A DNA stretch of 64,000 nucleotides from Clostridia bacterium. Lineage in GTDB: Bacteria; Bacillota; Clostridia; Peptostreptococcales; JAAYPU01. The position numbers and the translations under genes were made by a program. The notes under the pieces are model-generated. The model was not told the origin of the DNA and searched no databases. It saw nothing but the letters and a program-made list of their open reading frames with translations. The stretch's first letter is position 1; the number at the start of each line of letters is the position of its first letter. Below are positions 19,918 through 28,199 of the stretch, in pieces. The DNA lies in NCBI GenBank assembly GCA_016278615.1, contig JADQBM010000003.1, forward strand, positions 1 through 64,000, in the 5' to 3' direction.

Positions 19918-19945
19918 TTGACAATTTCTCGAGGTACGTTACAAT
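19918..19945 (+). promoter_or_regulatory. sigma-A-type promoter upstream of bioY-like gene
   Basis: TTGACA - 16 bp - TACAAT. Confidence 0.6.
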
Positions 19946-19990
19946 ATAATTGATAAAAATTATGAATTAAAGATTTTGGAGGTAATGAAT

Positions 19991-20551
19991 ATGCGAAATT
20001 CTAAGGTAAGAGATATGATCTTGATTGCAATGTTTGCAGCATTGACCGCTGTAGGGGGCTTGTTTAAAATACAGCTTCCTTATGCATCCATCACTTTGCA
20101 GTTTTTCTTCTGTGCCTTTGCGGGTGTGTTTTTAGGGGCAAAAAAAGGGGCTTTATCACAAGTATTGTATCTGGTAATCGGTTTATCCGGTGTTCCTATT
20201 TTCGCGGAAGGCGGAGGTATTATGTATGTCTTAAAGCCTTCCTTTGGTTATTTGATAGGCCTTATGCCGTGTGCTTATATGATTGGTCATTATATTGAAA
20301 AGGGTAAGCGCGATTTCATTCATATTCTTGGCATCATGGTGGCAGGCATGTTGGTTGTATATATGGTCGGCGTTCCTTATCTTTATCTTATTGTTCGTTA
20401 TTATCTTGGGAGCGCAATTTCCATTAGTAGCGCACTTTCAATAGGGTTATTGCCTTTTATTGTACCGGACTTGATAAAGTCCGTTGTTGCTGCATTAATA
20501 TATAAAAAAGTGGAACCGGCGTTAATAAAGCAGGGGATAGGTGACAGGTGA
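19991..20551 (+). CDS. bioY: BioY family biotin transporter (ECF S component)
   Basis: 'MRNSKVRDMILIAMFAALTAVGGLFKIQL...LSQVLYLVIGLSGVPIFAEGGGIMYVLKPSFGYLIGL'. Confidence 0.9.
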   Translation: MRNSKVRDMILIAMFAALTAVGGLFKIQLPYASITLQFFFCAFAGVFLGAKKGALSQVLYLVIGLSGVPIFAEGGGIMYVLKPSFGYLIGLMPCAYMIGHYIEKGKRDFIHILGIMVAGMLVVYMVGVPYLYLIVRYYLGSAISISSALSIGLLPFIVPDLIKSVVAALIYKKVEPALIKQGIGDR

Positions 20552-20710
20552 CAGGGAAGTGAAAAAAACTAATAACTGAAAGATAAAAACATGATATAAC
20601 TGAAATTGAAACTGAAAGACAAAGGAAGGATTATTATATTTGTGTTGTAATAAGTAAAGGAATTCAGGTAAAATCAATGTATATGAAAAGTTTTAATGGG
20701 AGGGGTATGA

Positions 20711-21322
20711 ATGGATCATATGATTGAAAAGACACTGGAGAATTTAAAAAAGAACCATTTTATTACGAAATACTTTAATTCAAAAGAGGAAGCCATGGAG
20801 GATATTCTTAAAGAAATACCTGCAGATGCCTCTATAGGTATTGGTGGGTCTGTTACCATAGACCAATTGGGGCTTTATGAACGGCTTATATATAGAGGGA
20901 ATGCGGTCTATTGGCATCATAGGTGTGAACCTTATGAGAAGAAAACTGTCCTAAAAAATGCCGCTGTTTCAGATATTTATTTGTCTTCAACCAATGCTGT
21001 GACAAGAGATGGTACACTTATAAACATTGACGGTGCTGGAAACAGAGTAGCAAATATGTTTTGGGGGCACCATAAGATTATTATTATTGCCGGAATTAAT
21101 AAAATTACATTCAATTATGATGAAGGGGTAAAAAGAATTAAAACAGTAGCATGCCCTCAAAATGCAGAGAGGTTAAATCTTGATGTTCCATGCAGGTATT
21201 CAGGTAAATGTGAAGACTGTAATTCTCCCCAAAGAATGTGCAGGATTCTTTTGACTTTAGAACGACAGCCTATGAATGGCAATGTACACGTCTACTTGAT
21301 AAATGAGGAACTGGGATATTAG
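20711..21322 (+). CDS. LUD-domain (DUF162) lactate-utilization-like protein
   Basis: 'ASIGIGGSVTIDQLGLYERL...NAVTRDGTLINIDGAGNRVANMFWGHHKIIIIAGINKI'. Confidence 0.87.
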   Translation: MDHMIEKTLENLKKNHFITKYFNSKEEAMEDILKEIPADASIGIGGSVTIDQLGLYERLIYRGNAVYWHHRCEPYEKKTVLKNAAVSDIYLSSTNAVTRDGTLINIDGAGNRVANMFWGHHKIIIIAGINKITFNYDEGVKRIKTVACPQNAERLNLDVPCRYSGKCEDCNSPQRMCRILLTLERQPMNGNVHVYLINEELGY

Positions 21323-21332
21323 ATTCACTAGT

Positions 21333-21555
21333 CAATTAAGAATTAAGAATTAAGAATGAAGAATGAAGGAAGAGATTTTGCCCTTAGCACAAAATCTCAT
21401 AATAAATTAAAGAAATGAATGTTTGAATTGGGGAAGAATAATTTAAATTAAGTACGATCTTTAAATGTTAAACAATAGATTTTTTATATAAAATAGAAAT
21501 TTGTTTACAAATTTTTTCCTTAATTCTTAATTTTTCATTATTAATTCTTAATTAA
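21333..21555. repeat. heptamer inverted-array element (AATTAAG word)
   Basis: Left AATTAAG x3, AATGAAG x2 then GAAGAGATTTTGC...GCACAAAATCTC; right AAATTTGtttaCAAATTT, TCCTTAATTCTTAATTTTTCATTATTAATTCTTAATT. Confidence 0.85.
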
Positions 21556-21568
21556 AGAGGGTGGTTTT

Positions 21569-23422
21569 ATGGCTTTTTTACCTACAACAAGAGAAGAAAT
21601 GAATAGTAGAGGCTGGAAACAGCTGGATTTTGTTTATGTTATTGGGGATGCTTATGTAGATCATCCTTCTTTTGGGCATGCGATAATTAGCAGGCTATTA
21701 GAAGCAAATGGATATAAAATTGGCATTATATCTCAACCCAACTGGAGTAAGTTAGAGGATTTTACCAAATTAGGCAAGCCTAGGTTGGGTTTTCTGATTT
21801 CGTCAGGTAATGTGGATTCTATGGTAAATCACTATTCAGTGTTTAAAAAGAAAAGAAGACAAGATGCTTATTCTCCAGGTGGTGAAGCAGGATTAAGACC
21901 AGATCGAGCAGATATTGTGTATGCCAGTAAAGTAAAAGAGGTCTATAAAGACGTCCCTGTTATTATCGGTGGCATTGAAGGCAGTCTTAGACGATTTGGA
22001 CATTATGATTATTGGGATGACAAGATAAGACGGTCCATTCTCATGGACTCCAAAGCCGATATGCTGATTTATGGAATGGGGGAAACCCCCATTGTTGAAA
22101 TTGCAGATGCACTGGATGCAAAAATCTCTATCCACGATATTCGATGGATTAAAGGCACGGCTTTTAGAAGTAAAGATTTAGAAGGAATCGGGGACTATTT
22201 TATGTTGCCTACTTTCCAGGAAATAACTAAATCAAAAAAAGCATATGCAGAAAGTTTCATGGTTCAATATAAGAACAATAACCACAATAGCGGTAAAACC
22301 CTTGTGGAACAGTATGATACACATACTTATATTATTCAGAATCCTCCCCCTGAGCCTCTATCCATGGAAGAAATGGACAAAGTGTATGGGTTGCCTTATA
22401 TGCGTACGAGCCATCCTGCTTATGAAAAACAAGGGGGCGTTCCTGCGCTACAAGAAGTAAAATTTAGCATTACCAGCACTCGAGGGTGTTTTGGGGGATG
22501 TAGCTTTTGTGCTTTGGCCTATCATCAGGGAAGAGTGGTACAACCCAGAAGTAGTGCATCCATTGTAGATGAGGGCAAAAAAATAAGTGAAGATAAAGAT
22601 TTTAAAGGATATATTCATGATGTGGGAGGACCAACGGCAAACTTTCGTCAGCCTGCATGTGAAAAACAGATTAAAAATGGGACTTGTTTGCACAAAGACT
22701 GTTTGTTCCCAAAACCATGTGATAAACTAATCATAAATCACGAAGAGTATATAGACATTCTTCGTAGGTTGAGAGACATCCAAGGAGTGAAAAAAGTTTT
22801 TGTCAGATCGGGCGTTCGCTTTGATTATGCCATTTATGATAAAGACCATACATTTCTTGAAGAACTGTGTAAACATCATGTTAGCGGATATTTGAAAATT
22901 GCACCGGAGCATATTTCAGATGCTGTTTTGTCAAAAATGGGCAAACCCTCTAAAGAGGTATATGAAAAATTCACAAAAGAATTCCAGAGGATCAATCAGA
23001 AGATAGGAAAAGAGCAGTATATCATTCCCTATTTTATTTCATCTCATCCTGGGTCTACACTTACGGATGCCATTGAATTGGCATTATACATCAAGAAAAC
23101 TGGGTTCATTCCAGAGCAGGTTCAAGATTTCTACCCAACCCCAAGTACTTTGTCCACTTGTATGTATTATACAGGCTTTGATCCCCGTAACATGGAACCT
23201 GTATATGTACCTAAAAGCATGGAAGAGAAACAAATGCAAAGAGCGCTTATGCAATTTAATCGACCGGAGAATTATGATAAAGTGTATAAAGCTTTGATAA
23301 AGGCAGATAGAAAAGATTTAGTGGGGTTTGACAAACAATGCTTAATAAAGCCGAAAAACAGGAGAAAAAGCAATGCGCATACTGGAAAAACTACCTCAGA
23401 TATTAGAAGAAAGCCAAAATAA
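21569..23422 (+). CDS. YgiQ family radical SAM protein
   Basis: 'FSITSTRGCFGGCSFCALAYHQGRVVQPRSSASIVDE'; 'HDVGGPTANFRQPAC'; RBS GAGGGTGG. Confidence 0.94.
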   Translation: MAFLPTTREEMNSRGWKQLDFVYVIGDAYVDHPSFGHAIISRLLEANGYKIGIISQPNWSKLEDFTKLGKPRLGFLISSGNVDSMVNHYSVFKKKRRQDAYSPGGEAGLRPDRADIVYASKVKEVYKDVPVIIGGIEGSLRRFGHYDYWDDKIRRSILMDSKADMLIYGMGETPIVEIADALDAKISIHDIRWIKGTAFRSKDLEGIGDYFMLPTFQEITKSKKAYAESFMVQYKNNNHNSGKTLVEQYDTHTYIIQNPPPEPLSMEEMDKVYGLPYMRTSHPAYEKQGGVPALQEVKFSITSTRGCFGGCSFCALAYHQGRVVQPRSSASIVDEGKKISEDKDFKGYIHDVGGPTANFRQPACEKQIKNGTCLHKDCLFPKPCDKLIINHEEYIDILRRLRDIQGVKKVFVRSGVRFDYAIYDKDHTFLEELCKHHVSGYLKIAPEHISDAVLSKMGKPSKEVYEKFTKEFQRINQKIGKEQYIIPYFISSHPGSTLTDAIELALYIKKTGFIPEQVQDFYPTPSTLSTCMYYTGFDPRNMEPVYVPKSMEEKQMQRALMQFNRPENYDKVYKALIKADRKDLVGFDKQCLIKPKNRRKSNAHTGKTTSDIRRKPK

Positions 23423-24716
23423 TTATGAAAGACATTTTAAATCTTATGAAGTAGAGGAATTAACCCTACAAGAACGAATTCATTTAAAAGACCATGCAGA
23501 GTATAAGAATAAAATTGTTCAAGGGGACAATTTAGAATTAATGAAGCATCTTTTGAAAGAAAAGATAAAAATCAATCTCATCTATATAGATCCGCCTTTT
23601 TTTAGCAAAAGTGATTATAAAGTCAATATAAAAAAAGCATCAGATAAAATAGAAAGCATCCCTGTCATAGAACAGTTTGCTTATAAAGACACATGGAAAG
23701 AAGGTATGGCAGATTATTTGAAGATGCTTTGTACCAGGTTGTTCTACATGAAAGACCTTTTAAGTGAAACAGGAAGTATCTTCGTACACTTAGATAGACA
23801 TAGTGTTCACTATGTGAAAGTATTAATGGATGAGATTTTTGGCCAAGATCATTTTATTAATGAAATTATTTGGAGCTATAAATCTGGAGGGGTGAGCAAA
23901 AGATATTTTGCTCGAAAACATGATACGGTTCTTTTTTACTCCAAAAGCGAGAATTATCATTTTGAGTGTTTAAAAGAAAAATCATATAATCGAGGATTAA
24001 AGCCATATAAATTTAAAGGGGTTACGGAGTATCAAGATGAAAATGGTTGGTACACACTGGTAAGCATGAAAGACGTATGGCACTTGGATATGGTAGGAAG
24101 AACCTCTGGGGAAAGAGTTAATTATGCGACTCAAAAACCGGAAGCTTTATTGGAAAGGATTCTATTGGCTTGTTCATCTGAAGGGGATATTTGTGTAGAC
24201 TTTTTTGGAGGTTCGGGTACACTTGCTTCAGTTGCTTCCAAATTAAAACGGAAATGGATTATTTGTGATATGGGGAAAATCGCATGTATGATAGCTCATA
24301 AAAGAATGGTATTAAAAGGTGTGGCGTACGATATGTGTGCCATTGGAAATACAGAAAAAGTTGAAAGTTTTATTGATTTCACTGCAGAAGTTGCGGATAA
24401 AGGAAAATTACATATTTCTTTAGACAGGTATGGATATAAAAATGATAATGAAATACCAGCTTCCCCTAAGTACCAGGAAACAGTAAAGGCTTTGATGGAA
24501 GAAGATTCTTTGAAACTCATTGAGTATTGGAGCGTAGATATGGATTATGATGGTCATGAATTTAAGCCTTCATGGATCAGTTGCCAAGAGTCTAAAGAAG
24601 TGGTAACGGATATTTTGTTAGATTATTTGGCACAAGAAAGGATTGCCATACGCGTTTTAGATGTGTTTGGAATCGAGACCTTTGTCAATCAAAATATAAT
24701 AAAGGAGGTGGAATGA
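23373..24716 (+). CDS. site-specific DNA methyltransferase, beta-class N6-adenine/N4-cytosine (type III Mod-like)
   Basis: Motif IV 'LIYIDPPFFSKSDY' precedes motif I 'DFFGGSGTLASVA'; 50-bp overlap with the upstream gene; no restriction partner seen nearby. Confidence 0.88.
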   Translation: MRILEKLPQILEESQNNYERHFKSYEVEELTLQERIHLKDHAEYKNKIVQGDNLELMKHLLKEKIKINLIYIDPPFFSKSDYKVNIKKASDKIESIPVIEQFAYKDTWKEGMADYLKMLCTRLFYMKDLLSETGSIFVHLDRHSVHYVKVLMDEIFGQDHFINEIIWSYKSGGVSKRYFARKHDTVLFYSKSENYHFECLKEKSYNRGLKPYKFKGVTEYQDENGWYTLVSMKDVWHLDMVGRTSGERVNYATQKPEALLERILLACSSEGDICVDFFGGSGTLASVASKLKRKWIICDMGKIACMIAHKRMVLKGVAYDMCAIGNTEKVESFIDFTAEVADKGKLHISLDRYGYKNDNEIPASPKYQETVKALMEEDSLKLIEYWSVDMDYDGHEFKPSWISCQESKEVVTDILLDYLAQERIAIRVLDVFGIETFVNQNIIKEVE

Positions 24717-24719
24717 TAT

Positions 24720-25595
24720 ATGAAAGAAAAAATTAGTAAAGCAATTCTTGATTTAACTTTTATTACAGTAGGTTGTGTAATAATGGCATTTTCTGTGACA
24801 GGGATTCTTATTCCCAACGGTTTAAGTGCTGGAGGTATTACTGGGATCGCGCGTATCCTTCAAAATTATATTCCTTTTAGTTATTCACTTTTGTTCTACT
24901 TTCTTGCCCTTACAGTCTTTATTATTAGTTGGATAACTTTAGGGTGGAAAGAAGCCAGAAAAATACTGGTCATGGCCATTATGTATCCAACCATTTTGAT
25001 TATTTTTGAACAGACCGATTTTTATCTTTTAGAGCGAAAAGATATGTTTTTAGCTGCTATTTATTTTGGGGTGTTAAATGGTGTTGGGATGGGCTTGCTT
25101 TTCAGAAGAGGGTATTCTTTTGGAGGAACAGATACCATAGCCAAAATAATCAATAAGAAAATATTACCTTTTGTGAGTATGAGCCAACTCCTTATGTTCA
25201 TAGATGGCATTATTATTGTTCTTTCAGGAATCGTTTATGGAAGAAATGTGGCTATGTATGCATTGGTTGCACAGTTGGTCTATACAAAATCAATAGATGC
25301 GATCCTATTTGGATTTGGGTCACAAAAAGTAAAGATTGAGATTATTAGTGATGAACATGGAGAAATAGAACAATATATCATCAATCAAATCAATAGAGGT
25401 GTAACCAGATATGAAATAACAGGAGGTTACTCAGGCAATAAAAGGACAATGCTCTCTACAATTTGCTCTCCAAGAGAGAGTATGCTCATTAAGAATTTTA
25501 TTTCTCATACGGATTCAGATGCTTTTGTTAATGTGCTTCCTATTAATTCAGTATGGGGAACGGGTACAGGTTTTGAGAGCTTGAAGGAGAAGTAG
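24720..25595 (+). CDS. YitT family membrane protein (DUF161/DUF2179)
   Basis: 'GILIPNGLSAGGITGIARIL...RRGYSFGGTDTIAKIINKK' and C-terminal DUF2179-like 'EQYIINQINRGVTRYEITGGYSGNKRTMLSTICSPRE'. Confidence 0.92.
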   Translation: MKEKISKAILDLTFITVGCVIMAFSVTGILIPNGLSAGGITGIARILQNYIPFSYSLLFYFLALTVFIISWITLGWKEARKILVMAIMYPTILIIFEQTDFYLLERKDMFLAAIYFGVLNGVGMGLLFRRGYSFGGTDTIAKIINKKILPFVSMSQLLMFIDGIIIVLSGIVYGRNVAMYALVAQLVYTKSIDAILFGFGSQKVKIEIISDEHGEIEQYIINQINRGVTRYEITGGYSGNKRTMLSTICSPRESMLIKNFISHTDSDAFVNVLPINSVWGTGTGFESLKEK

Positions 25596-25597
25596 AT

Positions 25598-25868
25598 TGT
25601 ATGTGGAAGTGGAAGTGAAATTTAAGTGGAAGTGTAAGTGTAAGCTTAAGTAGAAGTTTAAGTGTAAGTGTAAGTAGAAGTAGAAGTGTAAGTGGTAGGG
25701 GCTGGTCTCTGTGCCTGCCCGTAAAAGGTACTCAAACTAAATCTTCATTTTATAACTTTGTTTATACACCTACATTGGTGCAGATGGGCACGGGACCCAT
25801 CCCTACTACTCAAACTTAATCTTAAACTCAAACTCAGACTCAAACTTAATCTTAAACTCAAACTTATT
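25598..25868. repeat. hexamer inverted-array element with embedded GTAGGGGCTGG inverted pair
   Basis: Left AAGTGT/AAGTAG/AAGTTT/AAGCTT hexamers; GTAGGGGCTGGTCTCTGTGCCTGCCCG; inverted GGGCACGGGACCCATCCCTAC; right CTCAAA/CTTAAT/CTTAAA hexamers. Confidence 0.82.
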
Positions 25869-25889
25869 ATTCATCGAGGGGGTAAGAAG

Positions 25890-26639
25890 ATGGAATATAA
25901 AGCTGATATTGGTGTTTTTGGTGGATCAGGTTTTTACTCACTACTTGAAGGGGTGAATGAAATTCAGATAGACACGCCCTATGGAAAGCCCAGTGATAGT
26001 ATTGCCATTGCAAGAATTCATGGAAAGGATGTTGCTTTTCTTCCAAGGCATGGGAAAGACCATAGATATCCACCGCACAAGATTCCATATAGAGCCAATA
26101 TATATGCCATGAAGCAGTTAGGGGTAAAAGCTCTGATTTCTCCTTGCTCATGTGGGAGTCTTCAAAAAGGGATAAAACCAGGAGACATTGTCATTACGGA
26201 TCAATTTGTAGACAGAACTTATGGAAGGGAACATACCTTTTTTGATGGTCCAATAGTAAAACATATGAGTTCAGCAGATCCATATGATGAGAATTTGAGA
26301 GGAATTGCCATTGAAACAGCAAGGGATCTTGGGATAACCGTACATGAAAAAGGCACTATTGTAGTCATTCAAGGGCCTCGTTTCTCCACAAAGGCTGAGA
26401 GTCATTGGTTCACGGCTATGGGGTGGCAAGTTGTTAATATGACACAGTTTCCCGAAGGATATCTTGCCACTGAACAAGAAATTCCCATGGTCAACGTAGC
26501 TTTAGTGACGGATTATGACGCAGGATTAGTAGCAGAAGAAGATATAAAACCAGTTACTATGGATGAAGTTCTTAAAGTATTTAACGAAAATATTGAAAAT
26601 GTTAAATCACTTATTTTTAAAATGATTGAAAAAATTTAG
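25890..26639 (+). CDS. mtnP: S-methyl-5'-thioadenosine phosphorylase (MTAP/PNP family)
   Basis: 'IGVFGGSGFYSLLEGVNEIQIDTPYGKPSD', 'FLPRHGKDHRYPPHKIPYRANIYAMKQLGVK', 'VVIQGPRFSTKAES'; start at 25890 after GAGGGGG. Confidence 0.93.
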   Translation: MEYKADIGVFGGSGFYSLLEGVNEIQIDTPYGKPSDSIAIARIHGKDVAFLPRHGKDHRYPPHKIPYRANIYAMKQLGVKALISPCSCGSLQKGIKPGDIVITDQFVDRTYGREHTFFDGPIVKHMSSADPYDENLRGIAIETARDLGITVHEKGTIVVIQGPRFSTKAESHWFTAMGWQVVNMTQFPEGYLATEQEIPMVNVALVTDYDAGLVAEEDIKPVTMDEVLKVFNENIENVKSLIFKMIEKI

Positions 26640-26756
26640 ATCATCCAAGTGCTTGCTTGAAGGGGATGAAATATGGAAAATACTTTCATTTTTATTGGGC
26701 TTGTATTATAATAGTAAGGAAATATCTTTTTGAAAAGATGAGGGGAGAAAAGAATT

Positions 26757-27836
26757 ATGATGAAAAAAGCTTTAACGGTATTACTGGTATTTGTATTGGT
26801 TTTTGCTTTAGTAGGTTGCGGAGGGGATGCTCCTGTTGAAAGTGAAGAAGGAGCAGAAGAAGGCGAAGCATTACCTGGCGAAGGCATGGTAGTTACTATG
26901 ATTACGGATACAGGTGGGTTGGGAGATAAATCTTTCAATGATTTAGCTTATGCAGGGCTTGAAGCAGCTCAAGCTGAATTAGGTTTTGAATTAAAAATCT
27001 TACAATCTGCAACTGAAGATGATTATGCACCCAATATCCAAACAGCTTTAGAAGATGAGCCAGCATTAATCGTATGCGTTGGTTTTATGATGGAACAGGC
27101 TACAGTAGATGCTGCTGCAGAAAATCCTGATATTAACTTCGCTATCGTTGATGGTGTTGGAGATATGGACTATGACGGTGAACAAGATGTGGATAATTTA
27201 TTAGGATTAAAATTTAAAGAAAATGAAGGATCATTTTTAGTAGGTGTTGCTGCTGGTCTAACAACGGAAACAAATAAAATTGGTTACATAGGCGGAATGG
27301 AATTCCCTACAATTATCGTATTCGAAAGTGGATTTATTGCAGGTGTAAAAGCGGTTAACCCAGATGCAGAAGTCTATGTAGAATATGCAGATTCCTTTGG
27401 TGATATCGCAAAAGGTAAGGAAATTGCAACAGCCCAATACAATAAGGGAGCAGATGTTATTTATCATGCAGCAGGCGGTGTTGGTCTTGGATTGTTCCAG
27501 GCTGCTACAGAAAATGATTTTTGGGCCATTGGGGTAGATGCTGACCAAGCATTAACTTCTCCAGAAAATGCTGATAATATTCTTTGCTCTATGTTAAAAC
27601 GTGTAGACACTTCAACTTATATAGCTGCTAAAAGTGCTATAGAGGGTACTTTTACAGGGCAAGTACAGACATTTGGTTTAGCAGATGATGGAATCGGCGT
27701 CGGTGATGGCGGCGAAAACTTAACGGAAGAACTTAATGCTGAAATTGAAAAATGGAAGACGGCTATTATTGAAGGTCAATTTGATGTGCCGGCAACACGT
27801 GAAGAAGTAGAAGTTTTTGAAGTGCCAGAAATCTAA
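26757..27836 (+). CDS. BMP family lipoprotein, nucleoside ABC transporter substrate-binding protein
   Basis: Lipobox 'ALVGCGG'; 'TDTGGLGDKSFNDLAYAGLEAAQ'; PnrA/TmpC-like. Confidence 0.93.
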   Translation: MMKKALTVLLVFVLVFALVGCGGDAPVESEEGAEEGEALPGEGMVVTMITDTGGLGDKSFNDLAYAGLEAAQAELGFELKILQSATEDDYAPNIQTALEDEPALIVCVGFMMEQATVDAAAENPDINFAIVDGVGDMDYDGEQDVDNLLGLKFKENEGSFLVGVAAGLTTETNKIGYIGGMEFPTIIVFESGFIAGVKAVNPDAEVYVEYADSFGDIAKGKEIATAQYNKGADVIYHAAGGVGLGLFQAATENDFWAIGVDADQALTSPENADNILCSMLKRVDTSTYIAAKSAIEGTFTGQVQTFGLADDGIGVGDGGENLTEELNAEIEKWKTAIIEGQFDVPATREEVEVFEVPEI

Positions 27837-27850
27837 AAAAGAATTAATAA

Positions 27851-27887
27851 AAAAGGCCGGATGTAAGTCGTCCGGTCTTTTGTTTAC
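27851..27887 (+). terminator. intrinsic terminator after BMP lipoprotein gene
   Basis: AAAAGGCCGGATGtaagtcgTCCGGTCTTTTGTTT. Confidence 0.75.
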
Positions 27888-27921
27888 TTATAAGATAGCA
27901 GATCAGTACAGCAAGAAATAA

Positions 27922-28102
27922 AGTAAGAGATAACAGATAAGAGGATAATAGTTATGGTGAATTTTATTACATAAAATTTCCGATTTGATTTTTAGATCTA
28001 ACATATAATGGAAAGTTTTGGTTACAAAACTAACCTCAACTCTTATCTATTATCTGTTATCTATTATCTTATCTCTTCTCGATTCTCTCTTATCTATTAT
28101 CT
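27922..28102. repeat. heptamer inverted-array element (AGATAAY word)
   Basis: Left GAGATAACAGATAAGAGGATAATAG; cores TTTTATtacATAAAA and AGTTTTGgttaCAAAACT; right CTTATCTATTATCTGTTATCTATTATCTTATCTC...CTTATCTATTATC. Confidence 0.82.
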
Positions 28103-28199
28103 TTGGTTTAATGTAATGGTATATTAAGCCAGAATCGCTTATAATTAAAAAAAGAGAATTTATCTTAACTTTTAAGAACCTGCAAAGGAGTGAACGGCC

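Noticed and set aside
25758-25889. 44-aa N-terminal extension of the MTA phosphorylase ORF (MFIHLHW...KLNLKLKLRLKLNLKLKL...)
   Set aside because: Encoded by the CTCAAA/CTTAAA hexamer array; a proper RBS and ATG exist at 25890, where homology begins.
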